A stretch of 21,589 nt of DNA from Bigelowiella natans CCMP2755 (GCA_000320545.1 ADNK01002247.1:1-21589); one strand, 5' to 3'. Shown: positions 1 to 10,167, counted from the first letter of the stretch. A program made the numbers and translations. Notes: generated by a model not told the origin, from the sequence alone.

Positions 1-104
1 ATAACCACAGAAATGCCAGGGTGTTTACGCTTTAAGTACGAACACTCACTCCTGGCTAAGCCTGAAAAGAAGATATTCCTTCGTTTTCCATTTCGCACAG
101 CATC

Positions 105-530
105 ATGTCGAAAGGACCTGAAGCCCTCGTCGGGAAGCAGTTCGTTGATATGACTCTCAAGGTCTTTACGCAAAGCCTTCATACTCTCATGTGGTGTATG
201 TATGCGTGGTGCCGGTCTTACGGTGTGTGTGTGTGTGTGTGCGTGTGTTAAATGTGCAGAATATCGCAGATAAGAAGGAGGCGAAGCTATCCGACTACGT
301 TGGGGGGAGCGTGCCCGCGATCATCGACTTCTACACTAGTTGGTGACCCCAGTTGCGGTCCAGCTGCTGAAAAGCTTTCCAAAGCTGCGGAGGAGGGAAA
401 AGTAGATGCGAAATACATCCTGATCAGTGTAATAATACTTCCAAGTTCCAAAACAAATGGTCGAGGTCTCCACCAAACTCCTGGAAAGCTGGGGGGTTTC
501 AGAAGGTATTCCACCGCACATGTCTATTGT
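105..530 (+). pseudogene. Thioredoxin-like gene with three frame breaks
   Basis: Exon 1 (105-161) reads MSKGPEALVGKQFVDMTLK and joins, after a GT-AG intron (162-259) holding a GT repeat, to exon 2 at 260. Exon 2 reads on through PAIIDFYTSW, the beta strand before a thioredoxin active site. TGA then follows at 344-346. Leaving out one base near 346 restores WCPSCGPAAEKL, a CxxC redox motif. Two further one-base losses, near 430-433 and 455-458, are needed to keep the frame through EVSTKLLESWGVSEGIPPHM, which carries the expected cis-Pro loop. The frame is lost at the C-run after 530 and I cannot place the last strand and helix. Family knowledge: thioredoxin folds reduce disulfides through this motif. 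Inference: a decayed copy, or a live gene with three indel errors in the assembly. The start was chosen as the first ATG in frame. Neighbour: kinesin exons begin 170 bp downstream on the same strand. Confidence 0.6.
223..248. repeat. (GT)n microsatellite
   Basis: A GT run lies just upstream of the acceptor of the thioredoxin-like exon 2, inside its first intron. Confidence 0.9.
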
Positions 531-549
531 GTCCCCCCCCCCCACCCTG

Positions 550-550
<1 letters not shown>

Positions 551-590
<40 letters not shown>
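551..590. repeat. (CT)n microsatellite
   Basis: A pure CT run follows a C-run at 532-543. It sits exactly between the thioredoxin-like remnant and the kinesin exons, so it marks the possible junction of the two. Confidence 0.9.
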
Positions 591-593
<3 letters not shown>

Positions 594-700
594 GTCGCTA
601 CCATGATCTCACCTCAGGATCATGATCCAAGCGCAAATCATTATTATCATCATGCCTAGCAAACAACGGACTGACGTACACAAAAATAACCGTTGCACAG

Positions 701-1583
701 AGCTGAAGCTATTGGGATTAATTCGTCCCTCCTGGCCCTTCAAAGGGTATGGAAGTCCAAGAATAGTATTCCAACTTCATCTGCACATCCTCTCTATCTA
801 TCTATCTATCTATCTATCTCTTTCTCTTACCCCCCCGCTTTCGCACAGCCTAACACCACCATCACCATCATTTTCACGCAACTTGCTATTAAAACCCATG
901 GATATTATGAATGTTGGTATTTGGCGGAATCCCAAGAACAAATATGATCGATATTGAAGGTGATAAGTGCGAGAGTTGAGTCGAAAGACCATGTTCCCTA
1001 TCGAGATAGCAAGCTCACGCTGATACTTAAGCAAGCCCTCATGGTTTGTGTTGGATTTAGTTACATACGAAAAGAAGCAATCGATGCTGTAAGTCCGTCG
1101 TGGCAGTGAGTTACGATGGCAACAGTTAGAGATATCTATTAGTTTCTTAACCACTTGAAATTACCTTTATTACAGGGCAATAGTCGCACTACAGCGATAG
1201 TGACTTGTCGTTCTGATGAGTCTCATGGAGATCAAACTTTAAGCTCCATCAGATTCGGCCAAATGGCCGGTAAAATAAGCAATACGGCAACGACAGCGGG
1301 TATGGTCTCCATTTGTTCTTTGTTTTGCACTGATGCCATTTTTGTTACATTTGAATGAATAAGCGGTTACATTCGATCATTTATTCTATGTTTCTTTCCA
1401 TTGCCATTGCAAACAGCAACATCGGTGGAAAGTGCCCGAAACACGGTGCTTGGCGCTATTCGACGCTGCCGCCAGCAGATGCACCAAATGGAGATTCGTG
1501 GAAATCAGCACTTACCGGTGTATCACACGCTGAAGATCCGTTTGCAGGAACTCGAGCTCAAAGCAAAGGAATTAAATGTCTAG
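701..1583 (+). pseudogene. Kinesin motor domain, 3' part only
   Basis: Four phase-matched exons: 701-746 (AEAIGINSSLLALQR, the motor helix usually written INxSLxALxxVI), 960-1043 (VISARVESKDHVPYRDSKLT, then LILKQALM), 1176-1299 (GNSRTTAIVTC, later TLSSIRFGQMAGKISNT) and 1417-1583 (ending QELELKAKELNV, stop). YRDSKLT, GNSRTT and TLxxIRFG are standard kinesin motor signatures near the end of the catalytic core; the last exon is a short charged helix that could begin a neck or coiled coil. The frame has no stops and all splice phases agree. The P-loop, switch I and switch II (DLAGSE) exons are absent; the 170 bp upstream hold a CT repeat and then thioredoxin-like sequence. It therefore cannot encode an ATP-binding motor as it stands. 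It may be a truncated copy left by a rearrangement whose break fell in an intron, or part of a chimeric gene with the upstream exons. Kinesin assignment is firm; the subfamily is not visible. Confidence 0.8.
793..820. repeat. (CTAT)n microsatellite
   Basis: A tetranucleotide run in the intron between kinesin exons 701-746 and 960-1043. Confidence 0.85.
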
Positions 1584-3693
1584 TGATATGTGCGAGCGAT
1601 GGCATGTGTTCGATGCATCGCATCAGCAATGCAAATCGTATCTCTCCGCCAGGCCGCTCGCCGGCCAAGCAGCATGTCGTTCGTGGCTAGCATCGCAAGT
1701 AATTTGACATTCAGCACGCCGATGTCCATGCACCTTGCTGCTATGCACGTGTGCTGCAGTCGATGCGCTGTGATTGCTGCTAGTACGTACTGTGATGCAT
1801 GCTGCCATGCAAGATGCGTTGTGTGTTCATTGAACACATCTAAGACAATGACATGAAGCTAGTGTGCGCACACCCTCATGAGCTCATTGCAAAAATTGTG
1901 GCACAGCTGACAGCAAGTGCATGCATGCAACTGCGCTACTATCTATTTCAGAAGTGGTAGAGCATTTTGCAATTTGCGCCCGCCTAGCTGCTGGTAGGCG
2001 TTATATGGACATATGCTGCTAAAGTGCTATTGTTAATGCTGGTTTGCCCTCTGTCCGCGATGAAGGGCTCGGCTTTAGCGCTTCCTGATTTCGAGGTCGC
2101 GATACCTGCGCCGGAAGTGGCTCCTCCACCTATAACCAACGCCTCAACATCATCTAACAGGCTTATGTCGGTGCCAAATACCTGGTTAATACCGACCGAA
2201 GCAGGTCCAGCAGCAGACGCCGCCGAGCTCCTGGAGGAACCAAGAAAAAGTCAAGGACTACTCTCAAACGCCGACTTATTGGTTGCTGGTGTTCATGGGA
2301 TGTTGTGCATGTGCACGACAACGCAGCTAGACATGCAATGTGCCTAAAATTGTGTGCATCAGACCTACAAAGACGAACATCATACAATTAGTAGTGCATG
2401 CTGTGTAACTGCGTGCCATTGCATATGAACTGCATACACTACAGATGCGCTTGGAAATTTTGGGTACATGTGTATGACTTGTTTGGTGCACGTGTAGACG
2501 CGAACATGGCACATGTGCTCTTTTTAGTACATGTGGTGTGCTTGGGTACATGTGTTCCTCACGCGTACACGTATATGGACATATAAGTCCATATAGCGTT
2601 CTAGCGTTGAAAAATTAGCAGGTTTCATTGAAGCTGAAATTCGAAATGAAAATCAAATTTAACGAATGACTTCAAACAGGCTCTAGCAGTGTGCTTTCAA
2701 TGTTCAATGATTGCAACGATTGAGCGCGCCAGGCCGCGCGCGCAAAGCATGGTTTGTGCAAACCCCATGCGCATGCAGTCGTTGCATGTAGCTTGTTAGT
2801 CTAGGGTTTGACGGAGTTGTGGCTAGCTGCACTGCACACGTTGCGTTGTGGAATGCACGCACGCAATGGCATGCATGGTCGCAGATGCTAGCGCATGCAT
2901 GATCGAGCGCATGCTGTGTACAGCTCCGTCAAACCCGGCAACGACGGGGTTGTGAACAGTGCAGCGCTTTGAAGCAGCAGGCAGTTGCAGTTGGTCAAAG
3001 AAAAGTCATCAGAACTTGTCCGATGGCCAAACCTCAAAAAATGACCGAAACATTGATCCAAGTGTCCATTTTCAAGGCCTCATGCAGTGAGCGCGCAAAG
3101 TGTGAAAATTCACACCCGTTGTGTGGAGGATGCACGCTGCGCGTTTGTTCTCTGCCACATTTTGAATGCTTTTGCGCGTGTGTTTGACCAAGTGTGATGC
3201 GCACGAAAAATTTCAAAGAAATGCGAGCAAATCCAATGCCCATTGCAGTATTGCATCACGCGACGCGCTTGGTGGCGCGCAAAAGCTTCCAAATGCATGT
3301 TCTGGCGATTCGTTACAGGTTTGACGGAGCTGTGTGCGGCGCGATTCAATTCCGCATCATTGTGGCGGATGACGTAACTTGATGTGCACAACAGCACACA
3401 CAACACTAGAACGCATGCAGCATGTGCCACATTGAAACTGTGTCTAATATCATTTCGTGCATGCGAACATGCATGCTACGCATGCACGATGGCCACCATG
3501 CACAAGCACGGCAGCATTGCTTGAAAAGTGCAGCTAGCGTAGCGGTGCTGTGCATTCATAAGTCGAGTCGATATCGGTGTTGTTATGTATAAGAATTTTT
3601 CAAACTGAAAAATCAATACGGAAACTCCAAGATGACGGCTTTAGGTTTCTTCTCACGAGCCTCAAGGGAGAAAGAAACCTGAAACCTATTGAT
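1584..3693. other. Spacer rich in CATGCA/CTAGC palindromes, no gene seen
   Basis: About 2.1 kb between the kinesin stop and the 3' end of the membrane-protein gene on the other strand. Open frames here are short, unrelated to any family I know, and lack matching splice sites. The stretch is crowded with short self-complementary words (GCATGC, TGCATGCA, GCTAGC, GCGCGC) and carries an inverted repeat at 2804-2936 with a third copy of its arm at 3318. It looks like degenerate repeat DNA. Confidence 0.6.
2804..2936. mobile_element. Possible small inverted-repeat element (MITE-like)
   Basis: The left arm GGGTTTGACGGAGTTG (2804-2819) is matched on the opposite strand by CAGCTCCGTCAAACCC (2921-2936), 15 of 16 bases. 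The 133 bp unit has no coding capacity and its inside is full of GCATGC palindromes. A further direct copy of the arm, GGTTTGACGGAGCTG, lies at 3318-3332. I cannot see a clear target-site duplication, so the transposon reading is an inference. Confidence 0.4.
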
Positions 3694-5448
3694 CTACAGA
3701 GCATTTCCTGGAGCGGCAGCGCCACCAGTTGGGGTATTTTTCTTGTGAAAGTGTAGATAATACACAAGCCCAGCAATGAGAGCAACTCCACAGACAACCC
3801 CAACGACGACACCAGCAATTAATCCGGTGTTATCATCGCTGCTCGAGTCGTCGCTCGATGATGAAGTCCCGAGGGCACTCGACTTGGCAGCGGCCTTGTC
3901 AATTCCAAGGATAGGATCCCAAAGGAAGTACGTATGAGCGGCGTTATTTGCTGCGAAACTGTAGAAGAGGCACTTCATGTCGCTCATTCCCATGGTATTG
4001 AAGAATTCAGCTGCATTCGCGTACTGCCTACCATTATCCGGATCCACAGCGCTGGTAGCAAACCAGTCTGAGCTGGTGTAACCGCAATCGGCCCCAGTTG
4101 TCCCAGCTGACTGGCTTTGCTTTTGAACCGCTGCAGTAGTCGTTCCAGGGTTACTGGCGCTGATAGCACTGTTCTTAGCGTAGGCTGTGTTCTCAGTGAT
4201 CAGAAAAGCAGCTCCAAACGTCTCACTCTCCTCGTTGCCTGCATTTCCAGTGTCGTCAACTAAGACTGTCCCCGAGTAGCTGGTGGAAACTGACAACATC
4301 CGGAACCCATATGAGTTCTCCGAACCTAATTTGGAGTGTACAACCATAGTAGGGGAGAGTAGCAAGGTCAGTCTAAGACGAAAATTTAGCATTCTTTTCT
4401 GGTATCCCTTCACACAGTACTTCTTCACGCAAACATTAACACACTATTTACCTGTATACGCAATGTTGTTGACGTAGACATCAACTTTGGATGAGCTATC
4501 ATCCAGGGTTAGTCCTTCTTTGGTAAATCCCTGTGAGGATACTGTCATCGAGAGACAAACGCCATTGCCTGACGAACATACTTCTGAGGTGACATTCTTG
4601 TTTGCTGAGGCGCCCCCCAGAAGCGTCAGACTACTCAAGGATCCCCTCAGGTTAGTGAAAGAAACTCCTGAAAAGCTTGTGGTACTTCCAACCCCACTAG
4701 TGTAACTCGCCTGGTCGTATTTGTAGCCGGAATCGAACACTACGTAAGTGCTGGATCCTTTCAATCTAGCGCTTGTTTGGGAAAACCCTCCTTTAGGTAT
4801 ATACATGTAGCCCGCCATCTGGTAAAGGGCTGGTGGTCCTTCTGTGTAAACGGAATGCCCACCGTGAAGCATAAAGCTTACCAACTCAAATTCCAGTGAG
4901 TTGTAGAACCCAGTTACTTCGATTTGGCCAGTGGTGTAGTCCATGATGCTAATATCTGGATGTATGGTGGTATCCATGCGGCTCATACTGACACCACTGA
5001 AATTATATATGGAAGCAAGTGTAGAATTGCAATTGTCAGTTTCTTCTGCATTAGAATCTTCACAACGAACAGTCCACTCGCGGGACTTTTGCGAGGCCGT
5101 GCAGTCGGTCATGCCATTGTCTACACTCCAAGCTACGCCCGCGATATCAGCTTGATAACCAGCACAATAACCAACCCAATACCATCCAGTTCCTTTGGCT
5201 ACACAGGCAGCACATGTCGTAACATTGCAATCAAACATGCTGGTATACTGGCATAAACCAGCCGTGTTTTGCAGCTCCACAGGGTGAGCCGATTTGACAT
5301 TCGTTAGATGCCGTTCCAAGTGGCCATCAATGTTCTTCCTTGCAATAGAATGTCCCTTTGCAACATTCTTTTGCGTCCATTTCTTCGAGGGGGTATTTGC
5401 CTCAACACCATAGAGGCAGAGAACGGTTAGGGCAGCGATGGTGGACAT
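3694..5448 (-). CDS. Secreted type I membrane protein, cysteine-rich N-terminus
   Basis: Two exons: 5448-4452 and 4325-3694, joined by a GT-AG intron in phase 1 (IAYTG/SENSYG), giving about 542 residues with a TAG stop. Residues 1-17 (MSTIAALTVLCLYGVEA) look like a signal peptide. A cysteine cluster follows at about 66-95 (C66, C74, C79, C82, C95), resembling a PSI/plexin-type knot, though I would not assign the domain from this. The middle is Ser/Thr/Gly-rich with several N-glycosylation sequons (NVT, NST, NFS). Residues about 500-522 (GLIAGVVVGVVCGVALIAGL) form one membrane helix, preceded by a Ser/Asp linker and followed by a short basic tail (HFHKKN). Inference: a surface or endomembrane glycoprotein with its bulk outside the cytosol. 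I do not recognise the family. The start is the first Met of the signal peptide. Confidence 0.85.
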
Positions 5449-5973
5449 TCTTGGTATCTGTGCGTTGTTCGTTCGTTGTATGCGTGGTTCTAGTAGTGCA
5501 TTTTATGATGAAAATATCCATAATTCATTATCGCTCGATGTAAAATGCACCTGATATTGAAGAATATGCAGTTACAAATGTTTATAAATAGCATTATTAG
5601 AATGGGGTATCTAAAATCAAGCGTATTTCCAGGTGGAATGGTCACGATGAAATGTTTGAGTTTATTGAGTTTTAGGGGTAATGTATTTTGTCGTACATGT
5701 AGAAATCTCATAAGTTGATTAGATTAAAAGGAAGTTACAGCCCAGCTACATTCATTTATTTAGACCTCTAGATCTTATTAGTTTGTCATGATAGCGAAAC
5801 GGCAATGAGTAAGAGTATCCTTAAAAACCCAAAAAAATAATTATTGTGAAGTCGTAGGGTGATGTACATTCAGACTCTAGTTAAAAAGACAAAATCTTTT
5901 TGAAAAAGAGTGTTATGCAACACTCGTTGCTGAAATGAGATTTTTAGGAGTGTCTCCGAGAGATTTCCATGTG

Positions 5974-6018
5974 CCATTCAAACCCTCTTTTTGAATGGAG
6001 CATGGCTTCCCATGCTCC
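5974..6018. repeat. Two adjacent perfect hairpins
   Basis: CCATTCAAA (5974-5982) pairs with TTTGAATGG (5990-5998) around a 7-base loop. GGAGCATGG (5997-6005) pairs with CCATGCTCC (6010-6018) around a 4-base loop. The two 9-bp stems overlap by two bases, so they can form back to back or compete. Confidence 0.7.
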
Positions 6019-6373
6019 ATGCTTGTTGGCATGTTCACATCTAGATGATGCTGTGTGAGTGCACGCCGCACAAACTGCAACACGTTGGACAAAAGAAGTT
6101 TCGGACATGTTTCCAGAAACTCTGTCACGTGCAACATCTGATGGTCGCTTCTGCACGCATTTGCACCGGCGTGCAACAACGCAACATCCTGGCAATTGCG
6201 ATGGCGAATCCACGCTGCTGTGTGGGCACAACGTGCGATTCAATGACAGTTGTCGAAGTTGGAATTGAGCAACAGAGGGAACCGCCAAAATTCAATGATC
6301 TTTTGGTTCACTTTCTCAATGCAGCCTTGCTAGCTTGCTAGCTTGGGAAGAATTCACCTCCTGGCTAGCTGGA

Positions 6374-6430
6374 TGGATGTTCACAAACGAACTGCGTGGT
6401 CTGGTCGTGATGGACGTTCACAAACGAACT
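6374..6430. repeat. 20-base direct repeat, two copies
   Basis: TGGATGTTCACAAACGAACT (6374-6393) recurs at 6411-6430 with one change, spaced 37 bases start to start. It lies in non-coding palindrome-rich DNA. Confidence 0.7.
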
Positions 6431-6826
6431 TGTGATGGTCATCAGCAGTCATCATCCGTTTTGGCGTTGCACCTGAACTTGTGAACGCAGAAACAGCAAT
6501 TCCAATGCCTTCGTCCTGTGGTCCACTGTGGACGGCGCAGGCTAGCAGGCGGGACTCTTGTGAAACCACAGCATGCAATTCCATTGGAAAAAGCAAGACC
6601 AAAGCAGGTCTGCATGAAGTGCTCAGGAAATCAACCAAATGGCTAACTCGCATTGTTGAATTGATCACTTGAAGCGATGCCCAACAAGTGTTGCTGAAAG
6701 AATGATGCAACCGCCCAGCAAGCTGACTAGCTGAGCTGTTCAAATTGTCGCATTTGAACAAAAATGTCGCGCTCATTTTGCCGAGCAGTGCACTTGTAGT
6801 CGTGCACATGTCACATGTTGTCTAGC

Positions 6827-6864
6827 GTGCACTAGATGTGCCATGCTAGCATGCTAGCACACTG
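6827..6864 (+). repeat. Dispersed repeat, copy A
   Basis: This stretch (core GCACTAGATG, then CATGCTAGCATGCTAGCACACTG-like sequence) resembles 19853-19892, 13 kb away in the same orientation, with a few substitutions and small indels. It supports the idea that the spacers are built from one interspersed repeat family. Confidence 0.45.
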
Positions 6865-7250
6865 AAGCTGCGCGCAGACAAGCATTGTTGCAGCATTGTG
6901 TAGCTTGTCAGTTTGCCAGTCGTTTGCATGTAGTAGTGCGCTACATCAACATGAATGACCTTCACATTCATGGAGCATGGAGCCCACGACGCGCTAGTTG
7001 TGATTGGCAGGCAGGGTCTAACTAACGACTCCATTTTCAGCTTCATGCATTTGCGACACATGCTAGCATGCAATGATAAGGAGGGTGGCTGCCGACGCCA
7101 TGCTTACGATGCGATAGCTGCATACTACAATGTGCTTGAACGTCTTAGTGTACGCCAATGATAGCTTGATTGTCTGGCAGATGGCAGAGATTGTGATTTT
7201 TGTGGTTATTGATAATATCCTGTTGAACGTCTGACTTTGTACACTTTCGG

Positions 7251-7256
7251 TTTATT
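7251..7256 (-). terminator. Candidate polyadenylation signal of the cyclase gene
   Basis: AATAAA on the minus strand, about 125 bases past the cyclase stop codon. Position fits a 3' end signal, but the hexamer is common by chance in AT-rich DNA. Confidence 0.3.
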
Positions 7257-7378
7257 ACCGTGTATTCAGAGTAGGTCGAGGGCGCCATCAACTGTCACAA
7301 ACGCCCAATCAAAGGAAACAAATGTCGAACTAATAAACGCATCCACCATTGCCCGACATATAAATCCAACCTTCCACA

Positions 7379-9169
7379 TCATGATTTGTTGCCGGCGGTA
7401 CCCACCACCGCGAAGACACGTGTCTCTGATTCTGGAGCGCCTTTCACCAGCATCGGACTCGAGATGAATGTTGTACTTGCACCTTCCTCCACACCTTCCA
7501 GATTCATATTTTCTATCTGATACTTGTCAGCTCCAAGAATGATCTACACCGTTTCAAATGAGGAAAGAATTTTGTATAAGTATAGTATGTTATGAGAGAA
7601 TTCATCGAATATTGGTGCTAATTAGCATCATGGACAAAAATAGAGTAACACGTGTGCGTGTCTAATGATTGTTCTACTGTACAATACTACCTTGTGCGTT
7701 GGATAATTCTTTGAAGGCCCATAGTCTAAGGACGGAGTGTCAATTCCAATTCCTACAATCTCACGTTTCTGATGACAATGTTTAAAGAAACGAGAAGCAT
7801 GAAATAAAGCACATACTTCTGTTTTTGCTATTTTTTGCTGATAGGAATAAGACACTTGTAATTGGGTAATATGCACAAGTGTGCTGCCTAATTTTGGTGA
7901 TGACAACGGCGATTTTCAGGTGAAAAGCAAATGGTGTATTGCCTGGATGAGAAGCTTTGCTGTATCTGGATGAAAGCCAGGAAAATTGCATACGCCATCC
8001 TGAATGAGCGGAGTACACAAGACATCTATAATCATCCTTTTTAAAAAAACTACAATTGTTTGTTATTGCCCATATTTCATGCTGTTTTTCTATACGACTC
8101 AATGGCTGCTATGACATTACTATCGTAGTGCCACAATGCCAACGAGACATAAAGTTTTTAGTCGCTATTACTGATACCTTGTCCTTGTTCTCATAACGGT
8201 CAATGTCATTGAATCGAGCGCCCCACCCTGTAAGTTCCCAACAGAACGAAGAGTCAATAAGATTAGAGATCGGCGCGAAGAACGAGTAATTTAATGCAAT
8301 TGGCACGTTAGTCATTCGAGACGAACACATTCCACAAAGAGCTACCAAAAAATATACCCCCGACATCCCAAAGCCAACAGAGAAATAGCTTACAAGTACT
8401 GGAACATCTAACTACTGCGATGCTACTAACATCACCTGTCTTCATGATAACTATGGCTCTCTTTGGAATTTGTCCGTACTGCTTCTCCCAATCGACAACA
8501 TCCTGTGGCATTAGTTGGTACGTATTGTTCTTGCTTACTTTCTCGGTAACGTCAATTATTGCCCCTTTGGCCACAAGTTCATCGGGTCCAAGCCTGGTGA
8601 TTAATAACGATGATATGATGATTCTGTTGGTATCATCATGGTGATTATCTTGAACGATATTACTGATGTATGCAACGGGCAGTGCTGCCGTCGTGAATTT
8701 CTTCAAAAAAGTGGGAGGGAGAATCGATGTGTGTCGCCACTGTACATAGTGTTAATCAAAGAGAATATTACAGTCAAACCCAAGAATGACATATGACAAC
8801 ATGTATTTCAATACTCCTTTCTAACAATTTGGATTTCATAGAATCGTCACTGAAAGTCTCGTAATGCTGGCGATGGCTCTTATATCATGTGGATTCATTT
8901 ATTAGTCGTTCATCGAACCATCACATCCCATCAAGAACCAATTCTTTTTTGCCTAGGAGATGCATGTAGACATATATTTAACGATTTCACATCTCAGATA
9001 GTGTTCAAGCAACTCTAAATACGAGTAGATAGTAACATTAAAGCGAAAATTGAACAAACCCCGCCTCCAGTACGAGTATCAAACGCGACCCCTTGCCTTT
9101 TGGTTTGTAGATTATTTTAATATTGTTTCAATTCGCTTATGATATCTATTAATCATCACCATCACCACT

Positions 9170-9207
<38 letters not shown>

Positions 9208-9491
9208 GCGTATCTGTGAGTGTAGTACTTGAATCCTTTCTTCTCCTCCATTTTAAATGGACAACTCTTATACAAACCGAATCGTCCTCCAAACGAAAAC
9301 GCATCCTCGGTTATTGTCTGTGTACAATCGACGATTTTGTTGCCCCCTACGGAACCATTCCATATTTCACCAACCAATCCTACTTTCAATTCATTAAATG
9401 GCAAACCAAGGAGACTGGCAGCGAAAGTGTTATTTTCTTCCTTTGCAGTGGTTAGCTTCGACTCCCCTCTTCCTCCTGTTCCTTTCTCCAT
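7379..9491 (-). CDS. Cyclase-family (kynurenine-formamidase-like) metal hydrolase
   Basis: Eight exons (minus order): 9491-9229, 9096-9056, 8739-8664, 8593-8436, 8227-8178, 7999-7943, 7768-7691, 7543-7379; about 295 residues, all phases agreeing. Signatures of the cyclase family (arylformamidase/isatin-hydrolase type, Pfam Cyclase): KIVDCTQTITEDAF at about 52-65 (family: DLTH start), THIDSPSHFF at about 104-113 (His, Asp and His metal ligands), LGPDELVAKGAIIDVTEKV, then IPKRAIVIMKTGWGARF, FPGFHPDTAKLLIQ, IVGIGIDTPSLDYGPSKNYP and a last exon ending in VGTAGNKS. These enzymes hydrolyse amide or cyclic substrates with Zn or Mn; the substrate is not visible here. The His that often precedes the motif (HxGTHxD) is not seen (GGGVLATHID), but the 41-bp second exon is the weakest part of the model (unusual donor GTTCAA). 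The intron after LLIQ begins with GC. The first Met in frame (9491) was taken as start; about 50 residues precede the domain, with no clear signal peptide. Confidence 0.85.
9151..9207. repeat. (ATC/CAT)n microsatellite
   Basis: A long CAT run in the first intron of the cyclase gene, beginning about 20 bases past the splice donor of exon 1 (minus strand). Confidence 0.9.
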
Positions 9492-10167
9492 CGCTGCCAG
9501 TTCGATGGTTGTGCTCCAAGCGCAGAAACACAAATTAATCCACCATCCGCGTGAGAAATACAGGGGAATTACTCGCGAAAATTTCCTAAAACAAAAATTC
9601 TACTACAAATTCACCTTTCCATCATTCTCAAAAAACCCTGCAGATCCACAATGTGCTGCCCAAAAAAAAAAATGTGATGTCGCAGGATAAAATCCATCTG
9701 TTTTCTCCCCATCAGCTTTTGGCCCCTCCCAAGCGATCTTCGAGCACCGAGGTTTGCACTTCCTTTTCAATGCGTCAAAGTTTTGTGGTTGACGCATCTG
9801 TGAAATTCCCGGGCGTTTTGGTTAATCTCTTCACTTCGTTTCCGAGGTCAAGTGCATCACCGCTTTGACAGCTCGTGCATCTAAAGGATGGCTGCGAACC
9901 GTCGAGGAAACGTGAGCTTGGGGAGAGCGTTGGCGTGACTTTCCACCCTTCATCATCCCACACGATTGCGCAACGAATGCAACATAGTACCAGGCAGCGA
10001 AGAAGCGAGACGGGGGTGATGTTCCCGTCATCGGTGTCATCATCCTCAACATCACCTTCAACCTCGAAAAATAGGTAGATGTGCAGTTTTGTGGTGCCAT
10101 ATGTAACACTGTTCATAAATGTGATAACCGTAGGTTGACTGCAATCTTGAATTCATTCCGCAACCAA
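9492..10167. promoter_or_regulatory. Shared upstream region of divergent cyclase and SET genes
   Basis: The cyclase gene (minus, start 9491) and the SET gene (plus, start 10168) point away from each other, leaving about 680 bases that must hold both promoters and 5' leaders. I see no TATA box or other element I would name. Minus-strand frames at 9603-9797 and 9775-10116 are open but match nothing and fail to join the cyclase exon in phase. The frame upstream of the SET start is also open back to 10075, so the SET gene may begin earlier. Confidence 0.45.

Larger units (their letters stand above)
5449..7378. other. Spacer: upstream AT-rich part, then palindrome-rich repeats
   Basis: 5449-5940 is AT-rich and lies upstream of the membrane-protein gene, so it probably holds its promoter; I cannot point to a defined element. 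5950-7150 again has dense CATGC/GCTAGC words, a pair of perfect hairpins (5974-6018), a 20-base direct repeat (6374-6393 and 6411-6430, one mismatch), and a repeat shared with 19853-19892. The longest open frames (142 and 114 codons, minus strand) show no domain, no splice logic and no family resemblance. Confidence 0.55.

Noticed and set aside
344-346. TGA after FYTSW as a selenocysteine codon in a thioredoxin-like protein
   Set aside because: In the TGA frame the following codons lose the thioredoxin sequence at once and hit another TGA; the family sequence continues in a different frame, so this is an indel, not recoding.
344-353. A 10-base GT-AG 'intron' (GTGACCCCAG) at the thioredoxin motif
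   Set aside because: Far below any plausible spliceosomal size, and removing it leaves no normal WCxxC motif.
6381-6809. 142-codon minus-strand open frame
   Set aside because: No known domain, no splice context, and it lies in palindrome-rich repeat DNA where long chance frames occur.
9229-9690. 153-codon plus-strand open frame
   Set aside because: It lies opposite the first cyclase exon, whose minus-strand reading carries the family's KIVDCTQTI start motif and joins in phase to the next exons.
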